From DTU072 sp050309775 (lineage in GTDB: Bacteria > Bacillota > Clostridia > Christensenellales > DTU072): 64,000 nucleotides of DNA. The first letter of the stretch is position 1. Every line of letters begins with the position of its first letter. The stretch is from positions 1 through 64,000 of the forward strand of contig JBNRMV010000002.1 in assembly GCA_050309775.1 (NCBI GenBank), given 5' to 3'. The notes below the pieces were generated by a model. The model was not told the origin of the DNA and did not search any database. It saw only the letters and a program-made list of their open reading frames with translations. The translations under genes and the position numbers were made by a program. Positions 51,379 through 59,412 of the stretch are shown here, in pieces.

Positions 51379-52764
51379 ATGGCAACAATAATAAAAAGAA
51401 AGCTTAAGCAAGGCGTGTCCTATAGGATACAAGTCAGATTAAAAAACAAAGGCACCGGCGAATACGAAACAATGTCAACCACATGGCAAAGGCCAGAACA
51501 TATGACGGAAAGAGAGGTTAAAAGAGCCTTAGAAAAGTTTGCTAACGAGTATGAAGAATCACTAAGAGCCGAATACGAAGTTGGTCTTACAAGACAGAAA
51601 GAACTGACCGTAAACGAATATGCAAAGAAATGGCTGAGTTTCCTACAAGCCAATCGAGCGCCGTCATATTATGCAAGTGTACGCCCGTTAATCATCGAGG
51701 TATGCGAAAGCTTAGGCGGATACAGACTAAAAGAGTTAAATCCCGCTATCATACAGAAATATATAAACTCGCTAAGAAACAAGAAAATAGTCAATGTAAT
51801 GGGTCTTGCAACAGGCTTAAAAGAGGAAATGACCAAGCAAGGCTACTCTCAAGAAAAGCTGGCTAAGGTAAGCGGAGTATCGACCGCTACAATATCAGCA
51901 GCAATCGAAGGTCGAAGAATAGAGATAGATAAAGCAAAAATGCTGGCAAAAGCCTTGTGTAAGCCAATAGGTGAATTGTTCCAAGTAATCAAAGACGAAA
52001 AACCATATGAGAAATCAAGCTTAGCAAAGCGGTGCAGAACTCTAAGAGCAATGCTCTCAATGGCAAAGAAACAGCAGTATATTGAGCAAAACTACGCTAG
52101 GAGCGAGTATATAGACACCATACGAGATGAGAAGAAAGAGAAGAAATTCCTAGACGATAAGCAAGCAAAACAGTTGATTGAGGGTTTGAAGAATTATAGA
52201 GATATAAGGATAAAGACGGCGTTAATGACGCTGCTATTCACTGGTATAAGGCGAGGAGAACTGAGCGGCTTAGAATGGGGCGACATAGACCTAGAAGAAC
52301 AGACTATCAGCATAAGACGCTCATGCTGTCAGGTAACAGGAATGGGCATTGTGACAGGTGATACAAAGACCCAAAGTTCAAGAAGAACCATAGCGATACC
52401 TCAGGCTCTCGTACAGATATTAAGAGAATATAAGGAATGGTGGCTTGAATACACAAAATCACTAGGTGATAGATACGATGGTATTCAAAGGCTGTTCATA
52501 CAAGCAGACAGCAGGCAGCTCTACCCATCAACAATAGCTTATTGGCTGGCAAAAACGCTAGATGAACTAGGTATAGAACAAGTTAATGTCCACAGCCTCA
52601 GGCACACAAATATTTCTTTACAGATAGCAGCGGGAGTGCCGCTCAAGACCGTATCAGCAAGAGCAGGACACAGCACCACAAAGGTCACAGCGGACATCTA
52701 CGCTCATATGATACAATCAAGCGACAGGGCAGCAGCGGACAAACTGGGAGAGATACTGGGGTGA
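51379..52764 (+). CDS. int: Tyrosine integrase with internal XRE helix-turn-helix domain
   Basis: 461 aa, longer than the usual 380-400. Arm-binding and core-binding regions lie before about residue 135 and after 215. Residues about 140-210 (MTKQGYSQEKLAKVSGVSTA, ISAAIEGRRIEID) are a full Cro/CI-type helix-turn-helix inserted between them. The catalytic domain has Arg in TGIRRGELSGLEW (near 288), Lys in KTQSSRRTI, HSLRHT (near 404), AGHSTTKV and Tyr in ADIYAHM (near 440). It catalyses integration at tRNA-Thr. The insert may bind its own operator and act as repressor, since no other CI-like gene is visible. Confidence 0.93.
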   Translation: MATIIKRKLKQGVSYRIQVRLKNKGTGEYETMSTTWQRPEHMTEREVKRALEKFANEYEESLRAEYEVGLTRQKELTVNEYAKKWLSFLQANRAPSYYASVRPLIIEVCESLGGYRLKELNPAIIQKYINSLRNKKIVNVMGLATGLKEEMTKQGYSQEKLAKVSGVSTATISAAIEGRRIEIDKAKMLAKALCKPIGELFQVIKDEKPYEKSSLAKRCRTLRAMLSMAKKQQYIEQNYARSEYIDTIRDEKKEKKFLDDKQAKQLIEGLKNYRDIRIKTALMTLLFTGIRRGELSGLEWGDIDLEEQTISIRRSCCQVTGMGIVTGDTKTQSSRRTIAIPQALVQILREYKEWWLEYTKSLGDRYDGIQRLFIQADSRQLYPSTIAYWLAKTLDELGIEQVNVHSLRHTNISLQIAAGVPLKTVSARAGHSTTKVTADIYAHMIQSSDRAAADKLGEILG

Positions 52765-52776
52765 TATATAAGAATC

Positions 52777-52811
52777 AGAGTGGCGAGGGTAAAACCTTGC
52801 CACTCTTTTTG
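52777..52811 (+). terminator. Strong terminator after the integrase
   Basis: AGAGTGGC pairs with GCCACTCT, closed by AGG/CCT inside, followed by TTTTT. It marks where the phage module ends and the Erm/ABC cargo begins. Confidence 0.85.
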
Positions 52812-52879
52812 TTATTGTGAATATAATATTGTTTTTGGTATAATTATATGATAAACTAAATAATATAAGAAAAAAACAT

Positions 52880-52921
52880 ATGCTTTTAGTAAAAAATTGG
52901 CGTTATTTTAGATTATTATGA
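52880..52921 (+). CDS. Short leader peptide upstream of erm (candidate)
   Basis: Thirteen codons reading MLLVKNWRYFRLL and a TGA stop. No strong ribosome site precedes it, only an AAGAAAA run. Short leader peptides upstream of erm and other resistance genes sense ribosome-stalling drugs; the spaced arginines recall such leaders but do not match a known one. Its place 470 bases before the methylase, ahead of pairing segments, supports a role. Confidence 0.4.
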   Translation: MLLVKNWRYFRLL

Positions 52922-53022
52922 ATGAACATCGTACATTCATTATTTGAGCAAAAACGCAGACTTATGGATAAATTTAATGCGCTATTTAAGCGCACGGACA
53001 CATTTTATTTCAAGCGGAATCT

Positions 53023-53273
53023 CATAGAGTTGAGTACTCTATGAAATAAAAGGGGCGAACAAAAAAGAAAGCTGCCTATTCTTTTACGAGTAAGCAATTT
53101 TTCAGCACGGCAGAACTGAACCTTTGCGGGGAATATCCTTTACAAGTCATTTTTATTTAACTATTTTCGAAACCACTCTAAAATGTATTGTGTTTTCCTA
53201 ATATATTTGCTAAAATATATGCTAAAATATATTAAGTATTGCCTTGTATAGAATTAGAGTACGCAACTCTATG
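53023..53273 (+). promoter_or_regulatory. Four-segment RNA attenuator upstream of erm
   Basis: Four arms can pair in two alternative ways. Arm 1 CATAGAGTTG (53023-53032) pairs with arm 2 (GTACTCTATG, 53034-53043; 8 bp) or with arm 4 CAACTCTATG (53264-53273; 10 bp). Arm 3 TAGAGTAC (53255-53262) pairs with arm 2 (8 bp) or arm 4 (6 bp). Such mutually exclusive pairing is the hallmark of attenuation in erm leaders. Arm 4 ends in the ATG of a small frame that leads into the erm ribosome site. The long spacer (about 210 bases) is unusual. Confidence 0.5.
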
Positions 53274-53348
53274 AAAAATACGAGTTTACCAATAACGATA
53301 CACCCAACGGCAACAAAAAATCAAATAGCCACACGGGTAAAGGAGTAG
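53271..53348 (+). CDS. Second leader frame coupled to erm
   Basis: 25 codons, starting MKNTSLPITIHP, ending in VKE and TAG. Its last codons contain the AAGGAG that serves the erm TTG start, five bases after its stop. Its ATG lies within attenuator arm 4, so its translation would be controlled by the alternative pairing. The frame is short and unproven. Confidence 0.4.
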   Translation: MKNTSLPITIHPTATKNQIATRVKE

Positions 53349-53352
53349 GCTA

Positions 53353-54225
53353 TTGGAACGCAACATAAAAGACTCTCAAAATTTTTTACACAATGCCCAA
53401 CTAGTAAATAAACTAGTCGGACTTAGCAATATAACTTGCGATGATTTGGTTTATGAAATCGGACCCGGCAAAGGAATTATCACTCGAGCCTTACTTGGAC
53501 GCTGTAGACAAGTTGTTGCGATAGAGTACGACGCGGAATTGTACAGGCGATTGCTTGAGCAATTAAAGGGGCACGAGGATTTAGTTCTGCTGAACAGGGA
53601 CTTTCTAACAGTAGATTTGCCGAGCGAGCCGTACAAAGTTTTTTCTAACATACCATTCAACATGACTGCGGATATTTTGAGCAAACTTTTGACGACGGGA
53701 AGGACGCCCGAGGATTTATATCTCGTCATGCAACAAGAGGCGGTATATAAGTACGCAGGTGAGCCTTTGTGCCAAGATGGATTTAAGTCGCTACTTTTTA
53801 AGCCGATTTACGAAATCAAAGTCATTCACAACTTTGATAAAGCGGACTTTTCGCCAAGCCCGAATGTATCAATATTTTTTGTGAACTTTCACAAAAAAGA
53901 ATACTGCGACATAAAAAAATTGCCGCTAATCGACTACTGGGATTTCTTGGCTTTTGTATATTCCGCGCCAGGCAGATTTTTTAAGGAAAAAACAAAAAAA
54001 GTTTTTTCATACGAACAACAAAAGCGGATACGAAAGCAAATCGATCTTCACGAGGAGGCGTTTATTTCGGAATGGACATACAAACAATGGCTTGCCATGT
54101 TTGATGTATACTCTAAAATGGTTTCGCCAGAAAAAAAGAAATTGGTTATAGGCGCATATAGCCGATTGATTGCCGAGCAGGCAAAACTCGACAAACTACA
54201 TCGTGACAGGAGCAAAAAGTATTAG
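53353..54225 (+). CDS. erm: Erm-type 23S rRNA adenine N6-methyltransferase
   Basis: 290 aa, TTG start eight bases after AAGGAG. Motif X SQNFLHN (residue 8), I EIGPGKGIITRALL (near 36), post-I VVAIEYDAELYRRLL, and IV SNIPFNM (near 96), the Erm rather than KsgA form (KsgA has NLPYY). C-terminal helical domain with KADFSPSPNVSI. Erm proteins methylate A2058 of 23S rRNA and give resistance to macrolides, lincosamides and streptogramin B. It is the first gene of an operon with an ABC importer (3-base gap). Phenotype and exact family class are unknown. Confidence 0.88.
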   Translation: MERNIKDSQNFLHNAQLVNKLVGLSNITCDDLVYEIGPGKGIITRALLGRCRQVVAIEYDAELYRRLLEQLKGHEDLVLLNRDFLTVDLPSEPYKVFSNIPFNMTADILSKLLTTGRTPEDLYLVMQQEAVYKYAGEPLCQDGFKSLLFKPIYEIKVIHNFDKADFSPSPNVSIFFVNFHKKEYCDIKKLPLIDYWDFLAFVYSAPGRFFKEKTKKVFSYEQQKRIRKQIDLHEEAFISEWTYKQWLAMFDVYSKMVSPEKKKLVIGAYSRLIAEQAKLDKLHRDRSKKY

Positions 54226-54228
54226 CCG

Positions 54229-55326
54229 ATGGCAAGCGTAACCTTTAAGAAAATAAACAAGGTTTACGACGGAAAAGTACAAGCCCTAAAAGACATAGAA
54301 CTGAAAATCAATGCGCAAGATTTTTTAGTGATTGTCGGACCCTCAGGTTGCGGAAAAACAACGCTACTAATGATTTTGGCGGGGTTGGAGCGAGAAACGA
54401 GCGGTGAGGTTTGGATTGACGATACTTGCGTCAATAACGTAGACCCAAAGGACAGGGATGTGGCTGTTGTTTTTCAAAGCTACGCGCTTTACCCACACAT
54501 GACGGTTTTCGGCAACATGGCTTTTTCATTAAAAGTTCGGCGAAAAAAGAGGGACTTCATAAAAGCAAGAGTTGCTGAAGTTGCCGAAATGCTGAATCTT
54601 ATGGAATATCTAAAAAGAAAGCCGCACCAATTATCAGGAGGGCAAAAACAACGAGTTGCCATCGGCAGGGCGATTGTAAGGGAGCCAAAGGTTTTTCTTT
54701 TTGACGAGCCGCTGTCGAATCTTGATATCGCATTGCGGAACAAGATGCGCGACGAACTAAAAAAGCTGCATCGAGACCTTGGGGCGACAATAGTATACGT
54801 CACGCACGACCAAGTCGAGGCAATGACATTGGCGACTAAGATTGTCGTTTTGAACGAGGGTGAAATACAGCAAGTCGGTACTCCTTATGAAATTTTTATG
54901 CGACCCGAAACGCGATTTGTCGCAGGGTTCATTGGATCTCCGAAAATGAATTTTTTCAAGGTGGCGGGGAGCAAAAAATTGCCTTTTTGGAGCAGTAAAT
55001 ACGAATTGAATGCGGAAAATACAGAGCAAGGTATTTACATAGGAATTCGCCCCGAGGATTTCGTTCAAGACGAAAGCGGCGTTGAGTTTACGGTTGCCTC
55101 GGTTGAGATGATAGGGTCTGAGGTAATAATGCACGGCGCAATAATTGAGGCCGATGAGGAAATACCATTATTGGTACGGCAGGAATGCGTCCCCGATATT
55201 TTCGACAAAAAGGCAATAAGGATTGTGCCTAAAATCGAGAAACTGCATTTCTTTGACGCATTAACGGAACGGCGGGTCAATCCAAGTATAACAACAGCAA
55301 AAACCAAAAAAAGGAGTAAGATATGA
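54229..55326 (+). CDS. Carbohydrate ABC importer ATPase (MsmK/UgpC/MalK type)
   Basis: 365 aa. Walker A GPSGCGKTTLLMILAGLE near residue 38, Q-loop QSYALYPHMTVFGNM, signature LSGGQKQRVAIGRAI near 138, Walker B VFLFDEPLSNLD, H-loop VTHDQVEAM and a C-terminal TOBE-like domain (GIRPEDF). This is the shared ATPase type of carbohydrate and glycerol-phosphate importers. Here it has its own binding protein and two permeases. ATGA overlap with the next gene; begins three bases after erm, with no terminator between. Confidence 0.92.
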   Translation: MASVTFKKINKVYDGKVQALKDIELKINAQDFLVIVGPSGCGKTTLLMILAGLERETSGEVWIDDTCVNNVDPKDRDVAVVFQSYALYPHMTVFGNMAFSLKVRRKKRDFIKARVAEVAEMLNLMEYLKRKPHQLSGGQKQRVAIGRAIVREPKVFLFDEPLSNLDIALRNKMRDELKKLHRDLGATIVYVTHDQVEAMTLATKIVVLNEGEIQQVGTPYEIFMRPETRFVAGFIGSPKMNFFKVAGSKKLPFWSSKYELNAENTEQGIYIGIRPEDFVQDESGVEFTVASVEMIGSEVIMHGAIIEADEEIPLLVRQECVPDIFDKKAIRIVPKIEKLHFFDALTERRVNPSITTAKTKKRSKI

Positions 55327-56582
55327 AAAAAATCTTAATATTTATCCTCGCGTTAGTTTTAGCAGGTGCAACACTTGGATTGACTGCATGCAACAACAGG
55401 GACAAGGACACTATTGTCATCTGGGCTTACGACGCAAGTGTTACGGCAGCACAGGAGGCGGTTAAATTGTACAAGAAAAACAACCCAAACGCCAAATTCG
55501 AGGTAGTCGAGTTGGCGCAGGATGACTTGGTGCAAAAGTTTAGAATCGCTTTAGCAAGTGGCTCGGCGGTAAACCTCCCCGATATTATTTATGAGGAGGA
55601 CTACAACACAATCGGCTATTTGAAATACTACAATAGTTTCTTTGTGGATTTGACCGACTACATCGACCCGAGCACCTTTGTTCCGTACAAGATAAACAAC
55701 GTCACATACAACGGCAAGATATATGGCGTACCTTACGACAGCAGTGCAGCACCGTTGTTTTACCGCCTTGACTATTTAGAGCAAGCGGGTTTCACCGAGG
55801 CGGATATGGAGGGCATCACTTGGGAGGAATTCGTAGCGATAGGGTTGGAGGTAAAAAGGGTTACCGGAAAGCTCATGGTTACGATTTGCCCCGAGGGAAA
55901 CATCGAGGGGCGCGTTATGCTTCAGTCGGCAAGCAGGTGGTATTACGACCTAGATGGCAATTTGGACATTGTGGGCAACATTGGGCTTGAAAGAATGATG
56001 GAAACGATGAAGTTGCTTAACGACTCAGGCATCGCCTATCGCGCAACAGGTTGGGACGATATCATAAGTTCCTTTTACAACGGGAATGTAGCTTCAATCA
56101 TCGGTGGAACATGGTGGGCACCCATCATAGCGGAGAATCCTAGCCAGTCGGGGCTTTGGCGCATTGCAAAACTTCCGAGGATGAGCGGCGATGATAGTTT
56201 CACTCACTATTCAATGATAGGTGGTGGCGCATGGTACGTAATGAATAAGCCGAACAAGGATAAATCCATTAGCTTTTTGACACAAACCATAGCCACAAGC
56301 CTGGAACTTGCAAATATTATGGTTGAGAAAAAGCAAGTCGTGCCAACATTGCTTAATGCAATAAATTGTGAAAACGCGCAAAAGGGAGACCCCTATTTTG
56401 GTGGTCAAAGAATTTGTGAGATTGTCGGCGAATGGGGAGTTCTTACACCACTCGTAAACTACGGCGAATTCCCGTACGAAATCGCTTATAAGCACGGCGA
56501 ACTTATGACGAGCTACCTTGACGGAACAAAGACGGTGCAACAGGTTTTGCAGGAACTACAAGACTATGCGGAAGCATTATAA
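55323..56582 (+). CDS. Extracellular solute-binding lipoprotein (ABC importer)
   Basis: 419 aa. Signal peptide with lipobox LGLTAC at about residue 23, then a family-1-type solute-binding fold: NNPNAKFEVVELAQDDLVQK, YGVPYDSSAAPLFYRLDYLE, GGTWWAPIIAENP. These bind sugars or sugar-like molecules outside the membrane. ATGA overlap with the ATPase gene. The ligand cannot be told from sequence; no glycoside hydrolase accompanies it. Confidence 0.9.
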   Translation: MKKILIFILALVLAGATLGLTACNNRDKDTIVIWAYDASVTAAQEAVKLYKKNNPNAKFEVVELAQDDLVQKFRIALASGSAVNLPDIIYEEDYNTIGYLKYYNSFFVDLTDYIDPSTFVPYKINNVTYNGKIYGVPYDSSAAPLFYRLDYLEQAGFTEADMEGITWEEFVAIGLEVKRVTGKLMVTICPEGNIEGRVMLQSASRWYYDLDGNLDIVGNIGLERMMETMKLLNDSGIAYRATGWDDIISSFYNGNVASIIGGTWWAPIIAENPSQSGLWRIAKLPRMSGDDSFTHYSMIGGGAWYVMNKPNKDKSISFLTQTIATSLELANIMVEKKQVVPTLLNAINCENAQKGDPYFGGQRICEIVGEWGVLTPLVNYGEFPYEIAYKHGELMTSYLDGTKTVQQVLQELQDYAEAL

Positions 56583-56585
56583 GAA

Positions 56586-57470
56586 ATGAAGTTAACAGCA
56601 AAAACAAAACTGAATTTAAACAGAACTTTGTTTTTGGGGGCAAGCATAATAATAATTTTTTTGTTTATTATCTTGCCTCTTTTTTATGCTGTCTATATGT
56701 CTTTTCAAGGCGGGCGAGGTGCGGACACTTCATACGTCGGGCTTGAGAATTTCAAAAGACTTTTTACCGATGAATATATAAGAAAAGCCTTGATAAATAA
56801 CGTACTTGTCGCAATAGTCATCGTACCGATTGTGCTTGTTTTGAGCGTGATTTTGGCAAACGCAATAAACAAAGTAAAGTCACCTAGACTAAAAGGGATT
56901 TTCTCCTGCATACTTTTTTTCCCGAGTATAACTTCGCCAGTCGCTTACGCTTTTTTCTTTAGGCGAGCATTCCTTCCCGACGGCATACTAAATCAAATAT
57001 TCGGCGGGCTGAACTTAATCGATGAGCCGATAAATCTTCTTTTAACCGAAACGGGGGCACAAATAGCGATTGCTTTTGTTTGCATTTGGGCATGGATAGG
57101 GTTTCACACTTTGCTTTTTTTGTCGTCCATGCAAAATACAGACCCCTTACTTTATAAAGCGGCACGAGTAGACGGCACGAATGTTATTCAATCATTTTTT
57201 AGAATAACGCTTCCGTCAATAAAGCATATAATAGTTTTTTCCTCGATTTTGCTTTTAGGCTCGGCATTTCAATTATTTGCGGAGGTTTCGATTATATCAA
57301 AAGGCGGACCTGGAGGCGCGACATTAACACTAGCTTATTACATTTATAGAATTTGCTTTGAATACGTGCCACAGTTTGGCTACGCGGCGGCTATAGGCAT
57401 TTTAATTTTTGTTATTAGTGCCGTTATAAGTTTCGTGCAACTAAAAGCAGGAGGCAAAAATGCACATTAA
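56586..57470 (+). CDS. ABC importer permease 1 (UgpA/MalF type)
   Basis: 294 aa with six membrane segments. KAARVDGTNVIQSFFRITLP near residue 195 is the EAA loop that contacts the ATPase. FPSITSPVAYAFFFR and GGPGGATLTLAYYIYR are typical of the first sugar permease. It begins 3 bases after the binding-protein gene and overlaps the second permease gene by 11 bases. Confidence 0.92.
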   Translation: MKLTAKTKLNLNRTLFLGASIIIIFLFIILPLFYAVYMSFQGGRGADTSYVGLENFKRLFTDEYIRKALINNVLVAIVIVPIVLVLSVILANAINKVKSPRLKGIFSCILFFPSITSPVAYAFFFRRAFLPDGILNQIFGGLNLIDEPINLLLTETGAQIAIAFVCIWAWIGFHTLLFLSSMQNTDPLLYKAARVDGTNVIQSFFRITLPSIKHIIVFSSILLLGSAFQLFAEVSIISKGGPGGATLTLAYYIYRICFEYVPQFGYAAAIGILIFVISAVISFVQLKAGGKNAH

Positions 57471-58272
57471 GGCTTCGACAGTTTTCAACTATATATTTAT
57501 TATTTGCTGTTGTGCCCTAAGTTTGTTGCCGTATATACTGATGGGGCTTTCGGCTTTTAATACGTCGGTCAACATAAAAAAAGGTGACATTTTCTCGCAC
57601 CCAAGTTTTGCATCTTTTGCGGCGAATTTTAAAGCGTTAATGGATAATGTCGCATTTTTTTCTGCGATAGGAAACACGCTTTTTGTTTCGATAGGCGCAA
57701 TGTTTTTGGGCGTTTTATTGTCATCAATGGCGGCATACGCATATACGCTTTTGAAGAACAAGGTCACAAACAAGATTTTTTATTTATCATTTTTTGCAAT
57801 ACTAATTCCATCGGCGACTACGATAATACCGCTATTCATGTTGCTCCAAAAAGTAAATATGCTGAATTCGCTTTTTACGATAATACTGGTTTCTCTTTCG
57901 ATACCGTTTACAACATTTATTCTTGTTCAAAACGCTAAGTCATTCCCGATAGACTTAATAAAAGCGGCACGGGCTGATGGAATGAGCGAGGTAGGGATTT
58001 ACTTTAAGGTTTTCATACCGACGCTGAAACCTGTTTTTATTACCGCCGCCATTATTTCGTTTATAGATATGTGGAACGGCTTTATGATGCCACTAATAAT
58101 TGTACAGTCATTAGACTTAATGACATTGCCGCTATTTCTAAACAACTTAGGAGCGAACCAAAGTGCGGACTACGGGATGTTTATGCTTGCTTTGGTAGTT
58201 TCGACGATACCAATACTTTTGATATTCTTATTTACACAAAAGTTTTTTATGATGGGAATGAAAGGGATATAG
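57460..58272 (+). CDS. ABC importer permease 2 (UgpE/MalG type)
   Basis: 270 aa with six membrane segments. EAA loop KAARADGMSEVGIYFKVFIP near residue 170. FILVQNAKSFPIDLIKAARA and SFIDMWNGFMMPLIIVQS are typical of the second permease. Last gene of the operon, followed by a terminator-like hairpin. The operon is thus a complete importer with no enzyme gene besides Erm. Confidence 0.92.
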   Translation: MHIKASTVFNYIFIICCCALSLLPYILMGLSAFNTSVNIKKGDIFSHPSFASFAANFKALMDNVAFFSAIGNTLFVSIGAMFLGVLLSSMAAYAYTLLKNKVTNKIFYLSFFAILIPSATTIIPLFMLLQKVNMLNSLFTIILVSLSIPFTTFILVQNAKSFPIDLIKAARADGMSEVGIYFKVFIPTLKPVFITAAIISFIDMWNGFMMPLIIVQSLDLMTLPLFLNNLGANQSADYGMFMLALVVSTIPILLIFLFTQKFFMMGMKGI

Positions 58273-58338
58273 AACGACACCGTTTGCGCCTCGTGCGATT
58301 TTAGCGACACGGACGGTAAAATAAAAAGAATGCGATAA

Positions 58339-58372
58339 ATGCGTCAACGGTCAACACTGAGACGCGTTTTCA
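58339..58372 (+). terminator. Terminator of the Erm/ABC operon
   Basis: ATGCGTC pairs with GACGCGT (one G-U), followed by TTTC. It lies 67 bases after the last permease. Confidence 0.6.
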
Positions 58373-58385
58373 TTATATATCATAA

Positions 58386-58406
58386 ACCACCATCAATGCT
58401 GGTGGT
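58386..58406. other. Perfect 7-bp hairpin, possible transposon end remnant
   Basis: ACCACCA-TCAATGC-TGGTGGT, followed by ACCAAAAAGCTTTAGCTTTA. IS200/IS605 ends carry subterminal hairpins in similar contexts, but no transposase is present and the match is only suggestive. The rest of 58407-58674 is AT-rich with no gene seen. Confidence 0.3.
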
Positions 58407-58674
58407 ACCAAAAAGCTTTAGCTTTACATAAAAAAGTATCCTCCTTTGGTATATTTAGTACTGGTTCGCAAAAAAATTTATAAGTAGATATTAACATAAT
58501 ATATTGTTTTGTTGGATGTTATAATATGTTTGTAAAAGAAACACTATATGGTATACAAATAAAACAACAATATTTTTACTGTAGATAGCTCTATGTTTGT
58601 TTAAATTATTTACCGATTCAAATTGAGATAGGTTTAATTTTAGACTATTTTTTTAACTGAATTGAAAGACACAA

Positions 58675-58909
58675 AAGATATTTAAAGCACATAGCAGTAG
58701 TGTCCATATTGGGTAGAGATGAGTTGACTAAAAGTTTTATGCCTTTTTTATACCTTAAGTTAAAAACAGGGTCAAAAAAATGGTGCAATTGTTGAAATAC
58801 TGTGGTCTAAGGTTTTGGTGAAAAGCTGTATGCCTTTTTTATGCCATTTTGCACCACTAGTGTTTCAGATAAAGAAAAGCACCGAAAAACTCGTGTTTTC
58901 GATGCTTTT
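58675..58909 (+). repeat. Element-end direct repeat, right copy, with arm-site-like motifs
   Basis: Matches 1636-1881 over most of its length (AAAGCACATAGCAGTAGTGT, GATGAGTTGACTAAA, TACTGTGGTCTAAGGTTTTG at 58798). It contains TTTTATGCC-type units at 58737-58756 and 58829-58845 and a short hairpin just before the tRNA 3' end that also serves as a tRNA-proximal terminator on either strand. In the neighbouring element this block follows the integrase by about 90 bases; here 5.9 kb of cargo separates the two. Confidence 0.75.
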
Positions 58910-58985
<76 letters not shown>

Positions 58986-59069
58986 GTGTGCTTTTTTATT
59001 AAATTTTTCGTGGCATAGACCACAGTACATTTTGGCAGTTTTGAGCCTATTTTGCCTTAGCTGTCAGTC

Positions 59070-59107
59070 TTACCAAGGTAGCGCTCTACCTACTGAGCTA
59101 CAACAGC
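59070..59107 (-). pseudogene. tRNA-Thr 5' half, scar 1
   Basis: On the minus strand GCTGTTG acceptor strand, D arm and anticodon stem CTACC up to the loop TTGGTAA, then unrelated sequence (GACTGACAGC). Its stems pair with the 3' half at 1882-1926. Left of the core it carries the TACTGTGGTCTA motif at 59016-59027, also found at the element ends, so it looks like an attachment scar. Confidence 0.8.
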
Positions 59108-59193
59108 GAGTGCTGATTTTGATGGTTTTTGAGTGGTTTAGACCACAGTACATTTTGGTTAGTTTTGAGCCTATTTTGCCTTAGCTGTCAGTC

Positions 59194-59231
59194 TTACCAA
59201 GGACGCGCTCTACCGACTGAGCTACGTCAGC
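59194..59231 (-). pseudogene. tRNA-Thr 5' half, scar 2
   Basis: A second 5' half (GCTGACG acceptor strand, D arm, CGTCC stem, loop TTGGTAA) cut at the same place and joined to the same GACTGACAGC sequence. With the first scar it forms a tandem repeat of about 123 bases (tRNA half plus spacer with the TAGACCACAGTA motif at 59016 and 59139). Confidence 0.8.
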
Positions 59232-59412
59232 GTATATAGCTGGGTGTTCGTAATAAAACCGTTCAAAACATGGGTGCATGTATGGAGACGATTTTTTGAC
59301 TACTAATATTATATTGATAACTTTGGGGGTTGTCAATTGAATTACCGAAATGTATTTACATTATAGGGGATTTGCCATATAATTATATAGAACATGTCAT
59401 AGGAGATGCAAT

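Noticed and set aside
53353..54225. KsgA (16S rRNA dimethyltransferase) instead of Erm
   Set aside because: Motif IV reads SNIPFNM as in Erm proteins, not NLPYY; the gene sits in mobile cargo behind an attenuator-like leader.
54229..58272. Macrolide efflux pump behind erm
   Set aside because: The genes encode a binding lipoprotein, two EAA-loop permeases and an MsmK-type ATPase, the parts of an importer and not of an ABC-F or exporter-type resistance protein.
58386..58440. Complete IS200/IS605 insertion sequence
   Set aside because: Only one short hairpin and an AGCTTTAGCTTTA stretch are present; there is no transposase gene and no second end.
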